Source: an uncultured Lachnospiraceae bacterium (lineage in GTDB: Bacteria > Bacillota > Clostridia > Lachnospirales > Lachnospiraceae). From it: a DNA stretch of 63,531 bases. Both the position numbers and the translations under genes were made by a program. Below, piece after piece: positions 59,901 through 63,531 of the stretch (its first letter is position 1; every line of letters starts with the position of its first letter). The DNA lies in contig CAJUSJ010000013.1 of NCBI GenBank assembly GCA_910588865.1, forward strand, positions 1-63,531, given 5' to 3'. The notes beneath the pieces are model-generated. The model searched no databases, had not been told where the DNA came from, and saw only the letters and a program-made list of their open reading frames with translations.

Positions 59901-60201
59901 AGGAGTCAGGTGGCTGAAGGTGGCGGACAGGCAAGGCTTTGGACTTAAGTTTACAGCCGCGGAGAAGCCATTTTACATGAATGTGCTCCCGTACACGGCG
60001 GAAGAACTGGAAAATGCCCTCCACAGGGAAGAACTTCCCACACCGCCTCATTACACCATTGTCAGCATCCTTGGCGCTGTCAGAGGCGTGGGCGGCGACG
60101 ATAGCTGGGGCGCTCCGGTACATGAGGAGTATGAGATCAGCGGGGAGAAGGACGCGCGGGTGGAGTTTGTGATCCAAGGAGTCATGGGGCGTGAAGACTG
60201 A
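56950..60201 (+). CDS. lacZ: Beta-galactosidase (GH2, LacZ type)
   Basis: A 1083-residue cytoplasmic enzyme that cleaves terminal beta-galactose. Domains in order: jelly-roll sugar-binding domain (~residues 50-225; EDQDFFRFSGIFREVYLY), Ig-like domains, TIM barrel (FRGINRHEFNVRRG; acid/base Glu499 in SCGNEAYAG; nucleophile Glu566 in LCEYTHAMGNS), and the C-terminal Bgal_small_N domain (~800-1080; TYWRAATDNDRGNGF, YGRGPEENYPDR). Two low-complexity inserts (around 235-255 and 760-785) are unusual. AGGAGGAGG precedes the ATG. Confidence 0.96.
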   Translation: MNSAVPDLTWLEDPEVYAVNREKAHSDHRFYESPEAMEAGEAKGGAMGLRQSLDGTWKFAFAVCPDQRKKDFYKTDFDLGTMGEIQVPGHIQTQGYDKRQYINTMYPWDGHSELRPPHIDWEYNPVASYVKEFDLKKELMGKRVFVSFQGVETAFYVWLNGEFVGYSEDTFTPSEFELTGLVKESGNRLAVEVYKRSSASWIEDQDFFRFSGIFREVYLYGIPQIHVRDLFVKADLVMDGNGQPGAADSGPAADGQPEMAPWSGSCGKSAMKKGKLQVELELSGQSGAVPDCRIKLSLWDPRGRLVREMETEAAGQGKTTAVMELPAVMPWSGEDPALYRLCVTVLDSRGQVVEVIPQTVGFRHFELRDKIMYLNGERIIFRGINRHEFNVRRGRAVTKEDMMWDIRFMKRHNINAVRTCHYPNQTLWYELCDRYGLYMIDEANLESHGSWQKMGTCDPSWNVPGSLPQWKNCVVDRAMSMVERDKNHPAILIWSCGNEAYAGENIAAMSRYFQERDPSRIVHYEGVFWNREFEHISQVESQMYTKPQDVIKYLENDPKKPFILCEYTHAMGNSLGGMKKYTDLEDRYDMYQGAFIWDYMDQALARQDLDGSEVLGYGGDFTDRPTDYNFCGNGIVYGTREPSPKAQEVKYLYQNLSIIPEIRWDKDGCMRAEADIRNKNLFVDTSHVEFVCQILKDGEPVAETLLQAAVEAGKTRKMAIPVSVKREPGEYICQVSAVLREGNLWADKGHEVAFGECVSKAETDGASAADGGASGVSNGGTLGTAGQELSMKVIHGDVNLGVKGRDFSVLFSRADGGIVSLRYGGKEWIAGKAPMPTYWRAATDNDRGNGFNVKSAMWLGADQLWQYNNTQIQVEEEPDKVTVTYTYGLPVVPATETKVVYEVTADGKIRVKAHYFGKEGLPGLPLFGMRFRFLSDVNAFTYYGRGPEENYPDRANGARLGIFAGTPEGNLSRYLLPQECGGRTGVRWLKVADRQGFGLKFTAAEKPFYMNVLPYTAEELENALHREELPTPPHYTIVSILGAVRGVGGDDSWGAPVHEEYEISGEKDARVEFVIQGVMGRED

Positions 60202-60247
60202 TTATGATTTCCCTGGGGCAATGAGTTGAGGGGGAGTTGTAAAGACA

Positions 60248-60466
60248 TTGTCTTTGAGACTGGTGAAGTTCAGTGAAGAGATTTTGAAGCAATTAGGACT
60301 TGAATCAGTTGAGAAAAAGGAACCAGTAAATGTTATGCGGGTCAGCGAAATGTCGCGATTTATGAAACCGTGCGCGGAGCGGATCGCGAACAAGAGCAGG
60401 AAATATATAGAATGTAGTGATGTAGAGACAAAAATGGACTGTATTGTCCAGAAAATGACTATATAG
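60248..60466 (+). CDS. Doubtful short reading frame after lacZ
   Basis: A 72-residue frame from a TTG (LVKFSEEILKQLGLESVEKK). It is in AT-richer sequence before a terminator. The ribosome site is poor and no family is recognised; it may be a gene remnant. An ATG-started form of 43 residues begins at 60335. Confidence 0.3.
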   Translation: MSLRLVKFSEEILKQLGLESVEKKEPVNVMRVSEMSRFMKPCAERIANKSRKYIECSDVETKMDCIVQKMTI

Positions 60467-60477
60467 ATATAAACTGA

Positions 60478-60505
60478 GGGACAGGTGGAATTGCCTGTCC
60501 CCTTT
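60478..60505 (+). terminator. Hairpin before the XRE gene
   Basis: GGGACAGG pairs perfectly with CCTGTCCC, then CTTTCT. It separates rightward transcription from the leftward XRE gene. Confidence 0.65.
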
Positions 60506-60513
60506 CTGTTCCC

Positions 60514-60876
60514 TCAATTCCGGGATTGTATCTTGCTTTTTTCACTTTTCCGGTTGTCCATCTTGGCCTGGGTCTCCAGAAGATCTTTGGCTGTGCGGAT
60601 GAGATGGTCCTGGAGATCAGGGGACAATTCGTCAAAAATAGCGAAAAATTCCTTCTGTTTTCTGTCATTTTCTATGAACATATGGCCGGTTCCGGTGCGC
60701 AGCCAGTTCTCATTGACGCTGAACTGGGAGCAGATCACCTTGATATTCTGCTCCGTCACAGCAGAGCCGCCCCGTTCCATATAACTGATGGCGTTCTGCT
60801 TTAATCCGATCTTGTCGGCGAATTCCTTCTGGCTTAGATCAAGCGCTTTTCTCAATTCACGAATACGAGTATTCAT
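60514..60876 (-). CDS. XRE-family HTH regulator facing the exopolysaccharide operon
   Basis: A 120-residue regulator. The helix-turn-helix (~residues 1-60) is MNTRIRELRKALDLSQKEFADKIGL, then QNAISYMERGG, with the NWLRTGTGHMF end typical of this group; a basic tail (~75-120) follows. The start ATG 60876 has GGAGG upstream; the frame is open 81 bases further. It is divergent from the operon starting at 61028, whose promoter contains ATCAAT palindromes that are its probable sites. Confidence 0.88.
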   Translation of the reverse strand: MNTRIRELRKALDLSQKEFADKIGLKQNAISYMERGGSAVTEQNIKVICSQFSVNENWLRTGTGHMFIENDRKQKEFFAIFDELSPDLQDHLIRTAKDLLETQAKMDNRKSEKSKIQSRN

Positions 60877-60900
60877 CTCCAATACCTCCAAAGTCATGAT

Positions 60901-60989
60901 ATCAATCAGTGATAGGAAAGTCAAGGAAAAGAGAGTAAACTCATTGACAAACATCAATAATTGATTTATAGTAAATGAATAAAATCAAT
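60901..60989 (+). promoter_or_regulatory. Strong promoter with ATCAAT/ATTGAT operators
   Basis: TTGACA (60944-60949), 17 bases, TATAGT (60967-60972). The spacer holds the perfect palindrome ATCAAT-A-ATTGAT (60953-60965). A second partial copy, ATCAATCAGTGAT, is at 60901-60913 and a half-site ATCAAT follows -10 at about 60984. This is laid out as a repressor-controlled promoter. Confidence 0.8.
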
Positions 60990-61027
60990 AAAGGATAATA
61001 ATGAAACTTATTAGGAGGTTATGGACC

Positions 61028-61174
61028 ATGAAAAACAGAAAAGCGGACATGCAGGCTGTTTTTGCGGAGCTCTCGGAAGAAAACAAAGACATCATGATCT
61101 TGATCGCCAAGGGCATGAAGGCGGCTCAGGAAGCCGCGGAAGAACTTTATACCCAGAAGAAATCTACGATCTAG
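61028..61174 (+). CDS. Small helical protein (48 residues) heading the EPS operon
   Basis: MKNRKADMQAVFAELSEEN followed by a mostly helical stretch (DIMILIAKGMKAAQEAAEEL). TAGGAGG lies nine bases before ATG 61028. Small proteins of this kind sit beside XRE regulators in Lachnospiraceae; function unknown. It is 16 bases before the recombinase-like gene. Confidence 0.65.
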   Translation: MKNRKADMQAVFAELSEENKDIMILIAKGMKAAQEAAEELYTQKKSTI

Positions 61175-61190
61175 AGACAGGAGGCAGGCT

Positions 61191-62036
61191 TTGAAAGCAG
61201 AGGGCACAGGATTTCAAAACCGAATAGAGGATTTCATTTGTTCCCAGGTCATCGGCAGGGGGCTGGACAGCAGGACCGAAAAAGCCTACCGCCAGGATCT
61301 GGAGAACTTTTATACATGGCTGGAGGAAAATCCGGTGTCCGAGGCTGCCTCCGGAGAAGAGAGAAGCTGGGAGGCCAAGCTGGAGATCTACCTGGATCAT
61401 CTCTCCAGAGAAAAACAGCTGCGGCCTTCCACCATCACCAGAAAGTACAAGGTATTTACCTACTATCTGTCCTACCTGGTGAAGCAGGGGGTCCTTCCGG
61501 GATGCCGGCCGCTTACACGGGAAGAGGCGGCAAAGCCGCCAAGCCCTGTTTTCATGTCCAGACAGGAAGTGGACGCTCTTTTTCAGGCAATGGAACGGGA
61601 ATACGAGGACCTGGACAGCGATTTCCGGAAACGGGTCTGTCTGAGAGATATGGTGATGCTGGAGCTTTTGTTCTACCACAGGATTGAGGTAAGCGAACTT
61701 CTGAGGCTGGAGGTATCCGATTATGACCAGAAAACAGGAGTCCTTTTTCTGCCGAGAAAGAGAGGGAAAGGGGACTTTGTCTATGTGTTTTCCAGAAAAT
61801 TGAGGGAAAAGATGGCGCGGTGGCTTCAGGAACGGGAATATTTCCAGCAGGACAATGAATACCAGAACCGCATGTTCCTGTCAAAACTGGGAAGACCCCT
61901 TTCTATGAAAATGGTGATCAATGTGGTGGATAAATACCGGAAGCTCGCGGGGATCGCGAAGGAGATCACGCCCAAGGATTTGAAGAAAAGTATGGAGCAG
62001 TACGCGAAGGAACTGGTGATGGAGTGGTGTGGGTGA
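61191..62036 (+). CDS. Tyrosine-recombinase-like protein with lost catalytic residues
   Basis: A 281-residue protein with the two-domain shape of XerC/XerD integrases: an N-terminal SAM-like core-binding domain (~residues 10-100; TEKAYRQDLENFYTWLEE) and a catalytic-like domain (~120-281). The first catalytic Arg (usually in GLRxSEL) is Glu166 in HRIEVSELL. The HxxR box reads K262-D-L-K265. The protein ends about where the last His/Trp and the nucleophilic Tyr should follow. The frame is intact and starts with TTG after AGGAGG. It is probably DNA-binding only, and lies 17 bases before an EPS gene. Confidence 0.8.
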   Translation: MKAEGTGFQNRIEDFICSQVIGRGLDSRTEKAYRQDLENFYTWLEENPVSEAASGEERSWEAKLEIYLDHLSREKQLRPSTITRKYKVFTYYLSYLVKQGVLPGCRPLTREEAAKPPSPVFMSRQEVDALFQAMEREYEDLDSDFRKRVCLRDMVMLELLFYHRIEVSELLRLEVSDYDQKTGVLFLPRKRGKGDFVYVFSRKLREKMARWLQEREYFQQDNEYQNRMFLSKLGRPLSMKMVINVVDKYRKLAGIAKEITPKDLKKSMEQYAKELVMEWCG

Positions 62037-62053
62037 GAGGAGGACAGGAAAAG

Positions 62054-62503
62054 ATGAAAGTATGCTTGGTAGGTTCTTCAGGAGGACATCTGACACATTT
62101 GTACATGCTTAAGCCATTTTGGGAGAATAAGGAAAGATTTTGGGTCACGTTCGATAAAGAGGATGCGAGAAGCCTGCTTGAAAATGAGAAAATGTATTCT
62201 TGTTATTTTCCTACAAACCGCAGTCTGAAAGCTCTGGCTATCAATACAAAGCTGGCATGGAAGGTATTGAGAAAAGAAAAACCGGACTTGATTATTTCGT
62301 CAGGAGCGGCTGTGGCTGTGCCGTTTTTTTATCTGGGAAAAATTTTAGGTGCCAAGCTTATTTATATAGAAGTATTCGACCGCATTGATAAACCTACGAT
62401 GAGCGGAAAGTTGGTCTATCCCATAGTGGACAAGATGATTGTTGAGTGGGAGGAAATGAAAAAGGTTTATCCTAAGGCGATTAATTTGGGCAGTATTTTC
62501 TGA
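62054..62503 (+). CDS. Alg14/PssD-like glycosyltransferase subunit
   Basis: A 149-residue protein with the Alg14 fold: VCLVGSSGGHLTHL (~residues 3-16), PDLIISSGAAVAVPFFYLGKILGAKLIYIE and the end GKLVYPIVDKMIVEW. In bacteria it anchors the PssE/Alg13-like partner to form an exopolysaccharide glycosyltransferase at the membrane. Start ATG 62054 follows GGAGG with a long spacer. Its partner is 35 bases downstream. Confidence 0.92.
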   Translation: MKVCLVGSSGGHLTHLYMLKPFWENKERFWVTFDKEDARSLLENEKMYSCYFPTNRSLKALAINTKLAWKVLRKEKPDLIISSGAAVAVPFFYLGKILGAKLIYIEVFDRIDKPTMSGKLVYPIVDKMIVEWEEMKKVYPKAINLGSIF

Positions 62504-62538
62504 GTTGGAGAAGAATGAGGAAATAGAGAGAGGCAGAC

Positions 62539-63048
62539 ATGATCTTTGTTACGGTAGGTACACATGAACAGCCATTTGACAGGCTAGTGGAATATATCGA
62601 CAAAATAAAAAAGGACAATGTAATTTTGGAGGAAGTTATTATTCAAACCGGATTTTGTAAATATAAACCTAGGATGTGTAAATGGGACAAAATGTTTTCT
62701 TATAAGGAGATGACCAGGTATGTGTCAGAGGCTAGAATAGTGATTACTCATGGAGGCCCTTCCAGTTTCATTATGCCCCTTCAAGTGGGAAAAATCCCTA
62801 TTGTTGTGCCGCGTCAGAAAGCATTTGGAGAACATGTGAATGACCATCAAGTTGAGTTTGCGAAAATCGTGGCTGAGAGATTGGAAAATATTATTGTAGT
62901 GGAAGATATAGATATATTAGGTAAGATTATACAAAAATATGACATAGTTATAAGAAATATGAAAAAAAATATTATAAGCAATAATGCGGAGTTTTGTAAT
63001 AGTTTTGGGACGATAGTTGATAGAATAATCAGCAAAAATAGTGATTAA
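62539..63048 (+). CDS. Alg13/PssE-like glycosyltransferase catalytic subunit
   Basis: A 169-residue protein with the Alg13 start MIFVTVGTHEQPFDRL and the donor-binding block ITHGGPSSFIMPLQVGKIPIVVPRQ (~residues 74-98), plus HVNDHQVEFAKI. It transfers a sugar from a nucleotide sugar onto a growing lipid-linked glycan together with the Alg14-like protein. This gene and what follows are visibly AT-rich, as is common in capsule/EPS loci. Confidence 0.92.
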   Translation: MIFVTVGTHEQPFDRLVEYIDKIKKDNVILEEVIIQTGFCKYKPRMCKWDKMFSYKEMTRYVSEARIVITHGGPSSFIMPLQVGKIPIVVPRQKAFGEHVNDHQVEFAKIVAERLENIIVVEDIDILGKIIQKYDIVIRNMKKNIISNNAEFCNSFGTIVDRIISKNSD

Positions 63049-63268
63049 ATGGAAAAGCAGGGGAGATAAGCATATTTGGACCTAGAAAAAGATTATTTAA
63101 GGCAAATGGTGAGGCTGTATTTATTTGTGTTAAAGACTTTGCGATATGATTAATGTGTTATGCTTCTTGGCTTTGTTATGGTAGGTTTTCAGCAGAAACT
63201 TTTGGACTTTAGATGTTTATTTGGTATTGTGATTGTAGACAAAGCAGCTCATAGTAAAAGGTAGTTTT
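63049..63268. other. AT-rich spacer between EPS genes
   Basis: No convincing gene. A TTG frame of 25 codons (63075-63152) is probably chance or a remnant. Confidence 0.5.
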
Positions 63269-63531
63269 ATGGCAGACATTAAGAATATTATTAGAAACCT
63301 TATGTATTCCGGGAACCCTGTTAATGCGGAAGTATTGATTGCCGCTATAAAAGGTTATAAGGCCGTTTCTTTTGACATTTTTGATACTCTTTTGAAGCGA
63401 AATATCAATGAGCCAAGCGATATATTTTCATTGATAAAAATCGATATTGATAGATTTGGAGAAAAGAGAATAGAAGCTGAAAAAGTTGCCAGAAGGAATT
63501 CTCAAGAAAAAGAAATCACTATTGACGAAAT
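63269..63531 (+). CDS. HAD-like hydrolase domain protein, 3' end cut by the window
   Basis: Starts MADIKNIIRNLMYSG and soon has VSFDIFDTLLKRNI, the HAD motif I of the group found at the N-terminus of some EPS/capsule proteins and large glycosyltransferases. The frame is open to the end of the window. The full size and any fused domain cannot be seen. Confidence 0.7.
   Translation, partial: MADIKNIIRNLMYSGNPVNAEVLIAAIKGYKAVSFDIFDTLLKRNINEPSDIFSLIKIDIDRFGEKRIEAEKVARRNSQEKEITIDE

Noticed and set aside
60514..62036. XRE regulator plus integrase-like gene as the edge of a prophage or integrative element
   Set aside because: No phage structural, replication or conjugation genes follow; the recombinase lacks catalytic residues and the next genes are for polysaccharide synthesis. 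No attachment-site repeats were seen.

Overview
The window looks like chromosome from a spore-forming gut Firmicute of the family Lachnospiraceae, perhaps an Enterocloster or Hungatella relative. This is inferred from spo0A and spoIVB, strong AGGAGG ribosome sites, a typical Clostridia gene complement (ftsEX, S41 protease, DUF4321, YitT, DegV) and roughly even base composition with AT-rich accessory patches. No rRNA, tRNA or CRISPR array was seen.

Layout. 0-12.5 kb: the end of a sugar-ABC ATPase gene, a CdaR-type regulator, ftsE-ftsX-S41 protease, an RlmI-like methyltransferase, an acyltransferase, an unusual cytoplasmic protein joining a ParB-like domain to a BMP (nucleoside-binding) domain, a phosphoesterase, and an L,D-transpeptidase with a Gly/Pro repeat tail. 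12.5-17.8 kb: sporulation and glycogen (spoIVB divergent from a DUF4321 gene and spo0A; glgA; HD and PAP2-like proteins). 18-23.5 kb: housekeeping (CmpB-like, Maf, HAD, PpiC lipoprotein, DUF5721-like, thymidine kinase, a membrane protein). 23.6-26.2 kb: a small accessory island of duplicated and decaying Uma2 nuclease genes linked to small DNA-binding proteins. 26.2-30.4 kb: htpG under a CIRCE element, a DegV protein, an AEC transporter.

30.5-55.3 kb is mainly carbohydrate capture: a PTS EIIC plus ChbG deacetylase divergent from a ceramidase-like hydrolase and an RpiR regulator; CapA; galK and deoB; a YitT protein; a TRAP transporter followed by a heparinase II/III-family protein; then a YesM/YesN two-component pair divergent from an ABC importer, a GH88 hydrolase and a DUF2264 protein. 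The lyase-like protein, GH88 and transporters fit import and breakdown of uronate-containing glycans. 55.3-56.6 kb is an AT-rich island with two orphan genes. A large LacZ follows. From 60.5 kb an XRE regulator faces a strong promoter carrying a palindromic operator; this drives a 48-residue protein, a recombinase-like protein whose catalytic residues are replaced, and exopolysaccharide genes (Alg14-like, Alg13-like, a HAD-like gene cut by the window end).

Most notable: (1) a dispersed ~85 bp two-hairpin repeat, four copies, each directly behind a terminator and in the same orientation; (2) Uma2 with ribbon-helix-helix partners, resembling a toxin-antitoxin-like module; (3) a catalytically dead recombinase heading an EPS operon under an XRE switch; (4) a near-identical ~47 bp promoter module shared by glgA and the sugar-binding lipoprotein gene; (5) the ParB-BMP fusion; (6) a cluster of TTTTGAAT boxes between the PTS and ceramidase-like genes.
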